From positions 122,345,394 to 122,409,393 of the forward strand of contig VDFB02252616.1 in assembly GCA_007258455.2 (NCBI GenBank): a DNA stretch of 64,000 bases, written 5' to 3'. The notes below the pieces were generated by a model, which was given only the letters and a program-made list of their open reading frames with translations, made no database searches and was not told the DNA's origin. How positions within the stretch are numbered: the first letter of the stretch is position 1; each line of letters starts with the position of its first letter. Source of the DNA: Sequoia sempervirens. Its lineage: Eukaryota > Streptophyta > Pinopsida > Cupressales > Cupressaceae. The position numbers were made by a program, and so were the translations under genes. This document shows positions 22,201-34,788 of the stretch, piece after piece.

Positions 22201-23756
22201 CTTTCCAACGGTTCGAACGGTTCACGAATCAGAGTCCTGAATCAAAAGTTATGACCCCGCGAAGTTGGCGCACTTTTTAGAAGAGACCATTGCAAATGCT
22301 CTTTTCAAATTTGAACTTCATGTTTTAAATTTTTGGCGCCAAACCACCTAAACTCAAATTGAATGTTGTTTTAGCTCCAAACAAATGAGGAGCTCTATTT
22401 ATGGGCAGACTTTCAAATTTTTTGGTAACTTTTTGGGGACAAGCTCGCATGTTGCGAAAAGGTTATTCTGTAGCTTTCTATAGCTTGCATGTGCTATAGA
22501 ACTTGGGGATTTTAGATCCTCTGCATGTAAGAATTTCCATTCTCTGAATAATAAAATTATTTTCTTTTTTGTGTGTTATTTTCTGTCTCTCGAGTTGCGC
22601 CCTCACGGTTTTTCATTTCAGTTCTTGGGTTGAAAGATATTGCAGTTTTAGTTTCCTAGATTTGCACCTGAAAAACTTCCAAGTGGGATTTGGGGCACTT
22701 AGGGCTTCTAAGATGGCCCTAAAACTTTCTAAAATCAGCATAGCGAATTTCGAGCACGTTCTTGACTTCGAGACCTTTCCAATAGTTCGAACGGTTCGTG
22801 AATCAGAGTCCTGGATCAAAAGTTAAGACCCCGCGAAGTTGGCGCACTTTCTAGAAGATAACATTGCAAATGCTCTTTTGAAATTTGAACTTCATGTTGT
22901 AAATTTTCGGTGCCAAACCGCCTAAACTCAAATTAAATATTGATTTAGCTCCAAACAAATGAGGAGCTCTATTTATGGGCAGGTTTTCAAATTTTTGGGT
23001 AACTTTTTGGGGACAAGCTCGCATGTTGCAAAAATGGTTATTCTGTAACTTTCTGTAGCTTGCATGTGCTATAGAACTTCAAGATTTGAGATCCTCTGCA
23101 TGTAAGAAGTTCCATTTTCTGAATAATAAAATTATTTTCTTGTTTGTGGGTTATTTTCTGTGTCTCGGGTTGCACCCTCATGGTTTTTCATTTTGGTTCT
23201 TGGGTTGAAAGATATTGTTGTTTTAGTTTCCCAGATTTGCACCTGAAAATCTTCCGAGTGGGATTTGAAGCACTTAGAGCTTCCAAGATGGCCTCGAAAC
23301 TTGTTGAAATTGGCGCAGAGATTTTAGGCGTGTTTTTGACTTCAAGACCTTTCCAACGGTTCGAACGGTTCGCGAATCAAAGTCCTGGATCAAAAGTTAT
23401 GACCCTGCAAAGTTGGCGCACTTTCTAGAACATACCATTGCAAATGCTCTTTGGAAATTTTAACTTCATGTTGTAAATTTTTGGTGCCAAACTTCCTAAA
23501 CTCAAATTTAATTTTTTTTTAGCTCCAAAGAAATGAGGAGCTCTATTTATGGGCAGATTTTCTAATTTTTGGGTAACTTTTTGGGGACAAGCTCGAATGT
23601 TGCGAAAGGGTTATTCTGTAACTTTCTGTAGCTTGCATGTGCTATAGAACTTGGGGATTTGAGATCTTGTGCATGTATGAAGTTCCATTCTTTGAATAAT
23701 AAAATTATTTTCTTGTTTCTGGGTTATTTTCTATGTCTCGGGTTGCGCCCTCATGG
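19278..23756. repeat. Higher-order repeat block 3 (A, B, C/D hybrid, E-I)
   Basis: Monomers 21-28. Monomer 23 begins as type C ('ttgaatgatatt') and ends as type D ('caccagactgcc', 'caaattcaatg'), which marks a recombination point that removed one monomer. Monomer 25 shares the exact internal deletion of type F. Monomer 29 (from 23757) is again type A-like. Confidence 0.6.
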
Positions 23757-24199
23757 TTTTTCATTTCGGTTCTTGGGTTGAAAGATATTGCAGTTTTAGT
23801 TTCCCAGATTTGCACGTGAAAATCTTCCGAGTGGGATTTGAGGCACTTAGGGCTTCCGGGATTGCCCCGAAACTTGACAAAATTGGCATAGTGGATTTCA
23901 TGCGCATTTTTTACTTTGAGACCTTTCCAACGGTTCGAACGGTTCGTGAATCGGAGTCCTGGATCAAAAGTTATGACCCTGCGAAGTTTGCGCACTTTCT
24001 AGAAGATACCATTTCAAATGCTCTTTTGAAATTTGAACTTCATGTAAATTTTCAGCGCCAAACCGCCTAAACTCAAATTGAATGTTGTTTTAGCTCCAAA
24101 AAAATGAGGACCTCTATTTATGGGTGTGTTTTCTAATTTTTGGTTACTTTTTGGGGACAAGCTCGCATGTTGCGAAAGGGTTATTCTGTAGCTTTCTGT

Positions 24200-27100
24200 A
24201 GCTTGCATGTGCTATAGAACTTGGGGATTTCAGATCCTCTACATGTAAGAAGTTTCATTCTCTGAATAATAAAATTATTTTCTTGTTTGTGGGTTATTTT
24301 CTATGTCTCAGGTTGCGCCCTCACGGTTTTTTCATTTCGGTTCTTGGGTTGAAACATATTGCAGTTTTAGTTTCCTAGATTTGCACTTGAAAATATTCTG
24401 AGTGGGATTTGAGGCACTTAGGGCTTCCGAGATGTCCTCAAAACTTGCTAAAATTGGCATAGCACATTTCAAGCACATTCTTGACATTGAGACCCGTCCA
24501 ACGGTTCGAACGGTTCGCGAATCAGTGTCCTGGATCAAAAGTTATGACCCCACGAAGTTGGCGCACTTTCTAGAAGATATCATTGCAAATGCTCTTTTGA
24601 AATTTTATCTTCATGTTGTAAATTTTCAGCGCCAAACCACGTAAACTCAAATTGAATGTTGTTTTAGCTCGAAACAAATGAGGAGCTCTATTTATGGGTG
24701 GATTTTCTAATTTTTGGGTAACTTTTTGAGGACAAGCTCGCATGTTGCGAAAGGGTTATTCTTTAGCTTTCTGTAGCTTGCATGCGTTATAGAACTTGAG
24801 GATTTGAGATTCTCTGCATGTAAGAAGTTCCATTCGATGAATAATAAATATTTTTTTCTTGTTTGTGGGTTATTTTCTGTGTCTCGGGTTGTGCCCTCAC
24901 AGTTTTTCATTTCGGTTCTTGGATTGAAAGATATTGCAGTTTTAGTTTCTAAGATTTGCACCTAAAAATCTTTTGAGTGGAATTTGAGGCACTTAGGGCT
25001 TCTGGGATGGCCCTAAAAGTTTCTGAAATTGGCGTAGCGGATTTCGGGCACGTTCTTGACTTAGAGACCTTTCCAACGGTTCGAACGGTTCGCGAATCGG
25101 AGTCCTGGATCAAAAGTTATGACCCCGCGAAGTTGGCGCACTTTCTAGAATATACCATTGCAAATGCTCTTTTGAAATTTGAACTTCATGTTGTAATTTT
25201 TCAGCGCCAAACCGCCTAAACTCAAATTGAATGTTGTTTTAGCTCCAAACAAATGAGGAGCTCTATTTATGTGCTGGTTTTCTAATTTTTGGGTAACTTT
25301 TTGGGGACAAGCTCGCATTTTGTGAAAGGGTTATTCTGTAGCTTTCTGTAGCTTGCATGTGCTATAGAACTTGGGGATTTGAGATCCTCTACATGTAAGA
25401 AGTTCCATTCTCTGAATAATAAAATTATTCTGTTGTTTGTGGGTTATTTTATGTGTCTCGGGTTGTGCTCTCACGTTTTTTAATTTCGGTTCTTGGGTTG
25501 AAAGATATTGCAGTTTTAGTTTCCCAGATTTGCATCTGAAAATCTTTTGATTGGGATTCGAGGCACTTAGAGCTTTTGGAATGGCCCTGAAACTTTCCAA
25601 AATCAGCATAGAGGATTTTGATCACGTTCTTGACTTTGAGAACTTTCCAACGGTTCGAACGGTTTGCGAATCAGAGTCCTGGATAAAAAATTATGACCCT
25701 GCGAAGTTGACACACTTTCTAGAAGATACCATTGCAAATGCTCTTTTGAAATTTGAACTTCATGTTGTAGATTTTCGGCACCAAACCGCATAAACTCAAA
25801 TTGAATATTTTTTTAGCTCCAAACAAATGAGGAGCTCTATTTATGGGCCAGTTTTCTAATTTTTGGGTAACTTTTTGGGGAAAAGTTCGCATGTTGCGAA
25901 AGGGTTATTCTGTAACTTTCTGTAGCTTGCATGTGCTATAGAACTTGGGGATTTGAGATCCTCTACATGTAAGAAGTTCCATTCTATGAATAATAAATTT
26001 ATTCTCTTATTTGTGGGTTATTTTCTGTGTCTCGGGTTGCGCCCTCAGGGTTTTTCATTTCGGTTCTTGGGTTGAAAGATATTGCAGTTTTAGTTTCCCA
26101 GATTTGCATTTGAAAATCTTCTGAGTGGGATTTGAGGCACTTAGATCTTCCAAGATGGCAAAGAAACTTTTCAAAATCAGCGTAGAGGATTATGAGCGCG
26201 TTCTTGACTTCGAGACCTTTTCAATGGTTTGAACGGTTCGCGAATCGATGTCCTGGATCAAAAGTTATGACCCCGCGAAGTTGGCGCACTTTCTAGAAGA
26301 TACCATTGCAAATGCTCTTTTGAAATTTAAACTTCATATTGTAAATTTTCGGCACCAAATTGCGTAAACTCAAATTGAATGTTGTTTTAGCTCCAAACAA
26401 ATGAGAAGCTCTATTTATGGGCAGGTTTTCTAATTTTTGGGTAACTTTTTGGGGACAAGCTCTTATGTTGCGAAAGGGTTATTCTGTAGCTTTTTGTAGC
26501 TTGCATGTGCTATAGGAGTTGAGGATTTGAGATTCTCTGCATGTAAGAAGTTCCATTCTATGAATAATAAAATTATTTTCTTGTTTGTGGGTTATTTTCT
26601 GTGTCTAGGGTTGCGCCCTCACGATTTTTCATTTTGGTTCTTGGGTTGAAAGATATTGTAGTTTTAATTTTTGAGATTTGCACCTAAAAATATTCCGAGT
26701 GGGATTTGAGGCACTTAGGCCTTCTGGGATGGCCCTGAAACTTGCTGAAATTGATGTGGAGAATTTCAAGCACGTTCTTGACTTCGAGACCTTTCCAACG
26801 GTTCAAACGGTTCGCGAATCAGAGTCCTGGATCAAAAGTTATGACCTTGCAAAGTTGGCGCACTTTCTAGAAGATACCATTGCAAATGTTCTTTTGAAAT
26901 TTTAACTTCATGTTGTAAATTTTCATCGCCAAACCGCCTAAACTCAAATTGAATGTTGTTTTAGCTCCAAAGAAATAAAGAGCTCTATTTATGGGCGGGT
27001 TTACTAATTTTTGCGTAACTTTTTGGGGACAAGCTCGCATGTTGCGAAAGGGTTATTCTGTAGCTTTTTGTAGCTTGCATGTGTTATAGAACTTGGGGAT

Positions 27101-29459
27101 TTCAGATCCTCTACATGTAAGAAGTTCCATTCTCTGAATAATAAAATTATTCTCTTGTTTGTGGGTTATTTTATTTGTCTCGGGTTGCGCCCTCACGGTA
27201 TTTCATTTCGGTTCTTGTGTTGAAAGATATTGCAGTTTTACTTTCCCAGATTTGCACCTGAAAATATTTTGAGTGGGGTTTGAGACACTTAGGACTTCCA
27301 GGATAGCCCCAAAAATTTCCAAAATTGGCATAACGGATTTCGGGCCCCTTCTTGACTTTGAGACCTTTCCAAGGGTTCGAACGGTTCATGAATCAGAGTC
27401 CTGGATCAAAAGTTATGACCCCACGAAGTTGGCGCACTTTCTAGAAGATACCATTGGAAATGCCCTTTTGAAATTTGAACTTCATGTTGTAAATTTTCGG
27501 CGCCAAACCGCCTAAACTCAAATTAAATGTTGTTTTAGCTCCAAACAAGTGAGGAGCTCTATTTATGGGTAGGTTTTCTAATTTTTGGGTAACTTTTTGG
27601 GGACAAGCTCGCATGTTGCGAAAGGGTTATTCTATAGCTTTATGTAGCTTGCATGTGCTATAGAACTTGGGGATTTGAGATCCTCTACATGTAAGAAGTT
27701 CCATTCTCTGAATAATAAATTTATTCTCTTGTTTGTGGGTTATTTTCTGTGTCTTAGGTTGCACCCTCACGGATTTTCATTTCGGCTCTTGGGTTGAAAG
27801 ATATTGCAGTTTTAGTTTCCCAGATTTGCACCTGAAAATATTTCGAGTGGGATTTGAGGCACTTAGAGCTTCTGGAATGGCCCTGAAACTTTCTGAAATC
27901 AGGGTAGAGGATTTCAAGTGCATTCTTAACTTCGAGACCTTTCCAACGGTTTGAACGGTTTTGCGAACCAGAGTCCTGGATCAAAAGTTATGACCCCGCG
28001 AAGTTGGCGCACTTTTTAGAAGATACCATTGCAAATGCTCTTTTCAAATTTGAACTAGATGTTGTAAATTTTCGGCGCCAAACCACCTAAACTCAAATTG
28101 AATGTTGTTTTAGCTCCAAACAAATGAGGAGCTCTATTTATGGGTGGGTTTTCTAATTTTTGGGTAACTTTTTGGGGACAAGCTCGCATTTTGTGAAAGG
28201 GTTATTCTGTAGCTTTCTGTAGCTTGCATGTGCTATACAACCTGGGGATTTGAGATCCTCTATATGCAAGAAGGTCCATTCTCTGAATAATAAAATTATT
28301 CTATTGTTTTTGGGATATTTTCTATGTCTCAGGTTGCGCCCTCACGGTTTTTCATTTCGGTTCTTGGGTTGAAAGATATTACAGTTTTAGTTTCCCAGAT
28401 TTACATCTGAAAATCTTCTGCTTGGGATTCGAGGCACTTAGAGCTTCCGGGATGGCCCTGAAACTTTCCGAAATTGGCGTAGAGGATTTCGATCGTGTTC
28501 TTGACTTTGAGACCTTTCAACGGTTCGAATGGTTTGTGAATCAGAGTGCTGGATCAAAAGTTATAACCCCGCGAAGTTGACGCACTTTCTAGAAGATACC
28601 GTTGCAAATGCTCTTTTGAAATTTGAACTTCATGTTGTAAACTTTCGGTGCCAAACCGCCTAAACTCAAATTGAATGTTGTTTTAGCTCCAAACAAATGA
28701 GGAGCTCTATTTATGGGTCAGTTTTCTAACTTTTGGGTAACTTTTTGGGGACAAGTTCGCATGTTGCGAAAGAGTTTCTCTGTAGCTTTCTGTAGCTTGC
28801 ATGTGCTATAGAACTTGGGGATTTGAGATCCTCTACATGTAAGAAGTTCCATTCTCTGAATAATAAAATTATTCTATTTTTTGTGGGTTATTTTTTGTGT
28901 CTTGGGTTGAAAGGTATTGTAGTTTTAGTTTCCCAGATATGCATTTGAAAATCTTCCGAGTGGGATTTGAATCACTTAGAGCTTCTGGGATGGCCCTGAA
29001 ACTTGCCAAAATTGGCATAGAGGATTACGAGTGCGTTCTTGACTTCAAGATCTTTCCAACGGTTTGAACGGTTCGCGAATCGGAGTCCTGGATCAAAAGT
29101 TACGACCCTGCGAATTTGGTGCACTTTCTAGAAGATACCATTGCAAATGCTCTTTTGAAATTTGAACTTCATTTTGTAAATTTTCGGCGCCAAACTGCCT
29201 AAACTCAAATTGAATGTTGTTTTAGCTCCAAACAAATGAGGAGCTCTATTTATGGGTGGGTTTTCTAATTTTTTGGTAACTTTTTCGGGACAAGCTCGCA
29301 TGTTGCGAAAGGGTTTTTCTGTAGCTTTTTGTAGCTTGCATGTGCTATAGAACTTGGGGATTTGAGATCCTCTGCATGTAAGAAGTTTCATTCTATGAAT
29401 AATAAAACTATTCTATTGTTTATGGGTTATTTTCTATGTCTCGGGTTGTGCCCTCATGG
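24200..29459. repeat. Second higher-order pattern (five-monomer period)
   Basis: Private variants repeat five monomers apart. Tails of monomers 29 and 34 share 'gatttcagatcctctac'. Monomers 31 and 36 share 'gcattttgtgaaaggg'. Monomers 32 and 37 share 'tgggattcgagg'. Monomers 33 and 38 share 'gcatttgaaaatcttc'. The right part of the array thus has its own duplication history. Confidence 0.5.
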
Positions 29460-32331
29460 TTTTTCATTTCAGTTCTTGGGTTGAAAGATATTGCAGTTTT
29501 AGTTTCCTATATCTGCACCTAAAAATATTTCGAGTGGGATTTGAGGCACTTAGGGCTTCTCGGATGGATTCGTAACTTGCCTAAATCGGCATAGCAGATT
29601 TTGACCGTGTTCTTGACTTCGAGACCTTTCCAACGGTTCGAACGGTTCGCAAATCGGAGGCCTGGATCAAAAGTTATGACTCCGGGAAGTTGGCGCACTT
29701 TCTAGAAGATACCATTGCAAATGCTCTTTTGAAATTTGAACTTCATGTTGTAAATTTTCGGTGCCAAACTGGATAAACTCAAATTGAATGTTGTTTTATC
29801 TCTAAACAAATGAGGAGCTCTATTTATGGGTGGGTTTTCTAATTTTTTTGTAACTTTTTTGGGACAAGCTCGCATGTTGCGAAAGGGTTATTCTGTAGCT
29901 TTCTGTAGCTTGCATGTGCTATAGAACTTGGGGATTTGAGATCCTCTACATTTAAGAAGTTCCATTCTCTGAATAATAAAATTATTCTCTTTTTTGTGGG
30001 TTATTTTCTGTGTCTCAGGTTGCGCCCTCACGATTTTTCATTTCGGTTCTTGGGTTGAAAGATATTGCAGTTTTAGTTTCCCAAATTTGCACCTGAAAAA
30101 TCTTCTGAGTGGGATTTGAGGCACTTAGGGCTTCCAGGATGGCCCCGAAACTTTCCAAAATCAGTATAGCGAATTTGAAGCACGTTCTTCACTTCGATAC
30201 CTTTCCAACGGTTTGAACGGTTCGCGAATCAGAGTCCTGGATCAAAAGTTATGACCCTGCGAAGTTGGCGCACTTTCTAGAAGATACCATTGCAAATGCT
30301 CTTTTCAAATTTGAACTAGATGTTGTAAATTTTTGGCCCCAAACCACCTAAACTCAAACTAAATGTTGTTTTAGCTTCAAACAAATGAGGAGCTCTATTT
30401 ACGGGTGGGTTTTCTAATTTTTGGGTAACTTTTTGGGGAGAAGCTCGCATGTTGTGAAAGGGTTATTCTGTAGCTTTCTATAGCTTGCATGTGCTATAGA
30501 ACTTGGGGATTTGAGATCCTCTGCATGTAAGAAGTTTCATTCTCTGAATAATAAAATTATTCTCTTGTTTGTGGGTTATTTTCTTTTTCTTGGGTTGCGC
30601 CATCACAGTTTTTCATTTCGATTCTTGGGTTGAAAGATATTGCAGTTTTAGTTTCCCAGATTTGCACCTGAAAATCTTCCGAGTGGGATTTGAGTCACTT
30701 AGGGCTTCTGGGATGGCCCTGAAACTTGCCAAAAGTGGCATGGCCAATTTCGAGCGTGTTCTTGACTTCGAGACCTTTCCAACGGTTCGAACGGTTCACG
30801 AATCGGAGTCCTTGATCAAAAGTTATGACCCCACGAAGTTGGCGCACTTTCTAGAAGATACCATTGCAAATGCTCTTTTGAAATTTGAACTTCATGTTGT
30901 AAATTTTCTGCGCCAAACCGTCTAAACTCAAATTGAATGTTGTTTTAGCTCCAAACAAATGAGGAGCTCTATTTATGGGTGGGTTTTTTAATTTTTGGGT
31001 AAATTTTTGGGGACAAGCTCGCATGTTGCGAAAGGGTTATTCTGTAGCTTTCTGTAGCTTGCATGTGCTATAGAACTTGGGTATTTGATGTCCTCTACAT
31101 GTAAGAAGTTCCATTCTCTGAATAATAAAATTATTCTCTTATTTGTGGGTTACTTTCTATGTCTCAGGTTGCGCCCTCACGGTTTTTCATTTCGGTTCTT
31201 GGGTTGAAAGATATTGCATTTTTACTTTCCCAGATTTGCACCTAAAAATCTTCCGAGTGGGATTTGAGGCACTTAGGGCTTCTGGGATGGCCCCAAAATT
31301 TTCCTAAATTGGTGTAGCATATTTCAAGCGTGTTCTTGACTTCGAGACCTTTCCAACGGTTTGAACGGTTCGCGAATCGGAGTCCTATATCAAAAGTTAT
31401 GACCCCGCGAAGTTGGCGCACTTTCTAGAAGATACCATTGCAAATGCTCTTTTTAAATTTGAACTTCATGTTGTAAATTTTCGGTGCCAAACCGCCTAAA
31501 TTCAAATTGAATGTTGTTTTAGCTCCAAACAAATGAGGAGCTCTATTTATGTGCGGGTTTTCTAATTTTTGGGTAACTTTTTGGGGACAAGCTTGCATAT
31601 TGCGAAAGGGTTATTCTGTAGCTTTCTGTAGCTTGTATGTGCTATAGAACTTGGGGATTTGAGATCCTCTACATGTAAGAAGTTTCATTCTCTAAATAAT
31701 AAAATTGTTCTCTTGTTTGTGGGTTATTTTCTGTGTCTCGAGTTGTGCCCTCACGGTTTTTCATTTCGGTTCTTGGGTTGAAAGATATTGCAATTTTAGT
31801 TTCCTAGATTTGCACCTGAAAATATTCTGAATGTGAATTGAAGCACTTAGAGCTTCCGGGATGGCCCCAAAACTTACCGAAATCGGCGTAGCGGATTTTG
31901 AGCATGTTCTTGACTTTGAGACCTTTCCAACTGTTTGAATGGTTCGTGAATCATTGTCCTGGATCAAAAGTTATGACCCCGCGAAGTTGGCGCACTTTCT
32001 AGAAGATACCATTGCAAATGATCTTTTGAAATTTGAACTTCATGTTGTAAATTTTCGGTGCCAAACCACCTAAACTCAAATTGAATTTTGTTTTAGCTCC
32101 AAACAAATGAGGATCTCTATTTATGGGCGGGTTTTCTAATTTTTGGGTAAGTTTTTTGGGGACAAGCTCGCATGTTGCGAAAGGGTTATTCTGTAGCTTT
32201 CTGTAGCTTGCATGTGCTATAGAACTTGGGGATTTGAGATCCTCTGCATGTAAGAAGTTCAATTCTCTGAATAATAAAATCATTCTCTTGTTTGTGGGTT
32301 ATTTTCTATGTCTCGGGTTGCGCCCTCATCA

Positions 32332-32436
32332 CTAAGACTTCTAAAAAGAATATTTTACCCTAAGTAAACTTAACATGTGAATTAAGTCCACTAAGTCCCT
32401 AGTAAAGGAACTAACTAGGTACAAGGCTTATTTAGA
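32332..32436 (-). mobile_element. Copia LTR, right part after the array
   Basis: It begins with CTAAG (32332-32336), the right copy of the target duplication, and should continue the LTR broken at 8008. Its outer border is not clear. Helitron-like homology starts at about 32437. Confidence 0.35.
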
Positions 32437-33323
32437 TCATTAGGCCAAGCTTATTATCGTGGTACCTTAGAATATGGAGAGCATCTTCATGTAGCTTAAC
32501 CTCTTTCATATGTTGTTGATTGAATGTTGCAATTCCTTTTGGAAAGTAAGTGAGGAATGCCACTACAAACAATCCTTCAGTGGTGTATGCATTTATTGGT
32601 GAAATAAAAATGGGTGGCCATTTAATAGTAGGATTTAGGTGTCCTTACCCTAGTTGTAATAACGAGCACAACTCTTCTACCTCTCAACAAGTAGGTGGGA
32701 GGTTTACCAAAACTGATGTTGTGGTTTGTAAATTCTCCTATAATAAATCATCCTCTATATCATTTATTTGCAAGTAGCTTACATTTTTGGGTTTAGGATT
32801 TGAATTTTTCATACATACAAGGTCAAAGATGTCAATAGAGGCATCAAGAAAGAATGAAAATGAAAAATCATCTAGTGTACATCTTTGTAGTAAGGGTCAT
32901 TACAAATCTTGTATTTTAATGTATCATAAACATGGATTCTACTTACATAAAAGCTATATTGTTTCAAGCCTTGATATTTTTTTGTTCAGTATTAGTATTA
33001 TCTACTTCATTTATATGCCTTGGAAAGTAAGTTGCAATTAGAAAAATATCCTAAGGAAAACAAATATTGTGGAAACTGTATTTTAATTTACCCATCTTTG
33101 CATAGGTAACTTGAAGGATGAAGCTAACCCTCGCTATAAAAATCTCAATTTGAAGTAGTTTTTTGTAAATAGGAAGGTTTCTCACTAGAGTCCATGTTGT
33201 TCCACTTTGAAAAGTGATGGACATTTTTCTAACATACATTTGTAACAAGGTGAGTGTAGGATCATGGAGGTTAAAAATGTGTCGATATGACCCAAAAGTG
33301 GCTGACAACATTTTTTTATCCAA
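32437..33323 (-). pseudogene. Helitron Rep N-terminal region, degraded copy 2
   Basis: The minus strand encodes fragments matching the copy at 42436-43501: an 'IARVS.ILQVTYAK.GKLKYS' stretch near 33110, and further on the DNA matching the 'LLRY' region at 42555-42600. The plus strand at 32449-32600 aligns base by base with 42555-42690. Frameshifts and stops are abundant. Only the region upstream of the HUH nuclease motifs is present. The family assignment rests on the better-preserved second copy. Confidence 0.6.
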
Positions 33324-33329
33324 ATTTGA

Positions 33330-34027
33330 TGAAACAAAAAGGGTTTATTGATAAAATTCTAGCTTTCCACCAATACAAGATAAGAATTATTTGAAATTAA
33401 ATTGATAATTAGTATTGAATTTCTACTTGCATTCTGACTAAAGTCTTGATTGATATGTTGATTGAAAAAAATCTATAATTCTTAAATGATTTTACATATT
33501 TTGAATCTAAAAGATGCAACACAATTTATGCTTCCCATACTATAGGATTTTTTAAAAAAAAAAACTTTGATTTTCATAAATTTTTGACCAAGTTATGGTG
33601 GTTAGATAAACAAGTTCTAATATTTTAAAAAAAAAATTAATAAAAAATTCATAACTAATTATTTACTTGCAAATAAAATATTAAAAAGGAAATGTCGCAC
33701 ATTCAGGCATGTGTCCTCTAGTTATATTGAAAGTTTCAAAAAAAAAAAAAATTTCTTGTACTTAGGTTGGTTAGACATACACTTGCCTTTTCTTTTTTTC
33801 CTAAAAATTTAGTACTACTGTATTGAAATTTCAAAATTTCACCAAATTCATTTAATGTTTTCTAAAAGAGGACTAGTATCTTAAAAACTACATTCAACTT
33901 GCTACAAATTTTGTTTTTACATATATTTTTAATTATGTTAATAACATATTCAAATATTATGTCAAGTTGCCTAACTCTATTTTTCTAAGTTTTCATTGCA
34001 ACATAAGAGCCTAGTTTGGACCCCAAT
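33330..34027. other. AT-rich unrecognised stretch
   Basis: Poly-A and poly-T runs are frequent. No domain or repeat shared with the rest of the window was noticed. The final ~30 bp may already belong to the LINE. Confidence 0.4.
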
Positions 34028-34788
34028 GATCCTACATATGATATATCCAAGGCATACAATAAGGTCTCCTGGGACTTCCTATTTGTTGTATTGGAAAAGT
34101 TTGGTTTCTAGGGGAGGTTCCTCAGATTGATTAAGGAGTGTGTCTATACCACTAGGCTTTTTGTCCTCCTTAATGATGCCCCTACTAAAAGATTCACCTA
34201 TGGGAAAGGGTTAAGATAAGGTGATCCCTTGTCTCCATATCTCTTTATTATTGTTGTTGAAGTCTTGGGCCGAAATATTTAAAAGAGTCTTAAACAAGGC
34301 CACCTCAGTGGGGTTTGTGCTGCCTCTTCCTTAGCTCCTACCTCTCACTAGCAGTTCGTTGATGATAACTTTCTCTTTGGTTCTTCTTCGGTGGTGGAGG
34401 CTACTAATTGGAAGGATATTCTTAACAAGTATGCAGAGCTCTCTGGATAGTTTATAAACTACAATAAAAGTAAACTATATTTTTTTAACACTACTCAACA
34501 GATGAAAGATAGAATCTTGAGAATCATAGGGTGTTAGATTGTTGAAGTGCATGACTCTTATTTGGGCCTACCCCTTTGCAATAGGAAACTTGCTAACTCT
34601 TTTTGGAATGGTATTGTGGACAAGATTCATAAGAAGATTATAGGTTGGAGAGGGAAACTTCTTAGTTAGGTTGGTAAGCTGATGCTTTTAAAATCCTCAC
34701 TCCAAAACATTATGGTTTACTATCTTTCTCTTTTTAAAATTCCATCTTACATCATAAGGAAAATTGAACAAATATAAAGGACTTTTCT
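34028..34788 (+). pseudogene. LINE (non-LTR) reverse transcriptase fragment
   Basis: The plus strand shows the ordered RT motifs of plant L1-type elements: 'DISKAYNKVSWDFL' (34040-34081), a 'GDPLSPYLFI' block (about 34220-34250), and the catalytic-loop equivalent F-V-D-D (34355-34366). Downstream is a 'KIPSYIIRKIEQI' stretch (to about 34776). It is broken by at least five in-frame stops. All but one stand where a Gln or Trp codon is expected, which fits C-to-T decay. Endonuclease and 3' end are missing. The copia 5' LTR begins immediately after. Confidence 0.8.

Larger units (their letters stand above)
8009..32331. mobile_element. 24.3-kb transposed unit made of a tandem array (43 monomers)
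   Basis: The unit begins TGATGCAAGAGC, ends GCCCTCATCA, and is flanked by the perfect 5-bp direct repeat CTAAG (8004-8008 and 32332-32336). TG...CA ends with TGATG/CATCA inverted termini and a 5-bp duplication are what an LTR or a complete LTR retrotransposon leaves. Inside there are only a 135-bp leader and 43 head-to-tail monomers. No gag, pol, primer-binding site or polypurine tract was found. The same leader, one monomer and the same termini occur at 37050-37758. The simplest reading is a solo LTR whose body has been amplified. Alternatives are a non-autonomous element that transposes with a multi-copy array, or in-place expansion after insertion of a single-monomer unit. Confidence 0.8.
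8144..32331. repeat. Satellite-like tandem array, 43 monomers, modal period 574 bp
   Basis: Successive copies of the marker 'gatattgcag' (or close variants) occur at 8171, 8745, 9319, 9893 and so on to 31784, giving 43 monomers. Most steps are 573-576 bp. Seven steps are shorter: 556, 470, 394, 528, 564, 471 and 538. Each monomer contains a CpG-dense core (ACGGTTCGAACGGTTCGCGAA-like, in parts), 'ccccgcgaagttggcgcac', 'gagctctatttatggg', 'gtagctttctgtagctt' and 'aataataaaattattc'. Open frames up to 118 codons recur in both strands, but they start at TTG or GTG and are broken at random in other monomers, so I do not call genes. No foreign insertion interrupts the array. Confidence 0.95.

Noticed and set aside
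9252..30925. Recurrent open frames of 60-118 codons on both strands inside the 574-bp monomers, looking like a conserved protein family
   Set aside because: They begin at TTG or GTG codons, span monomer junctions, exist on both strands at once, and are broken by stops in most monomers. Their similarity follows from DNA repetition, not from coding constraint.
8009..32331. CRISPR-like or bacterial repeat array
   Set aside because: Monomers are ~574 bp with no short conserved repeat/variable spacer pattern, and the context is plant retrotransposons.
8009..32331. Ribosomal intergenic spacer or 5S rDNA array
   Set aside because: No rRNA sequence is recognisable in or next to any monomer, and the array is bounded by a target duplication.
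8009..32331. Helitron origin for the array unit (Helitrons can carry tandem repeats)
   Set aside because: Helitrons leave no target duplication and insert between A and T. Here 5-bp duplications and TG...CA termini are present at both insertions.
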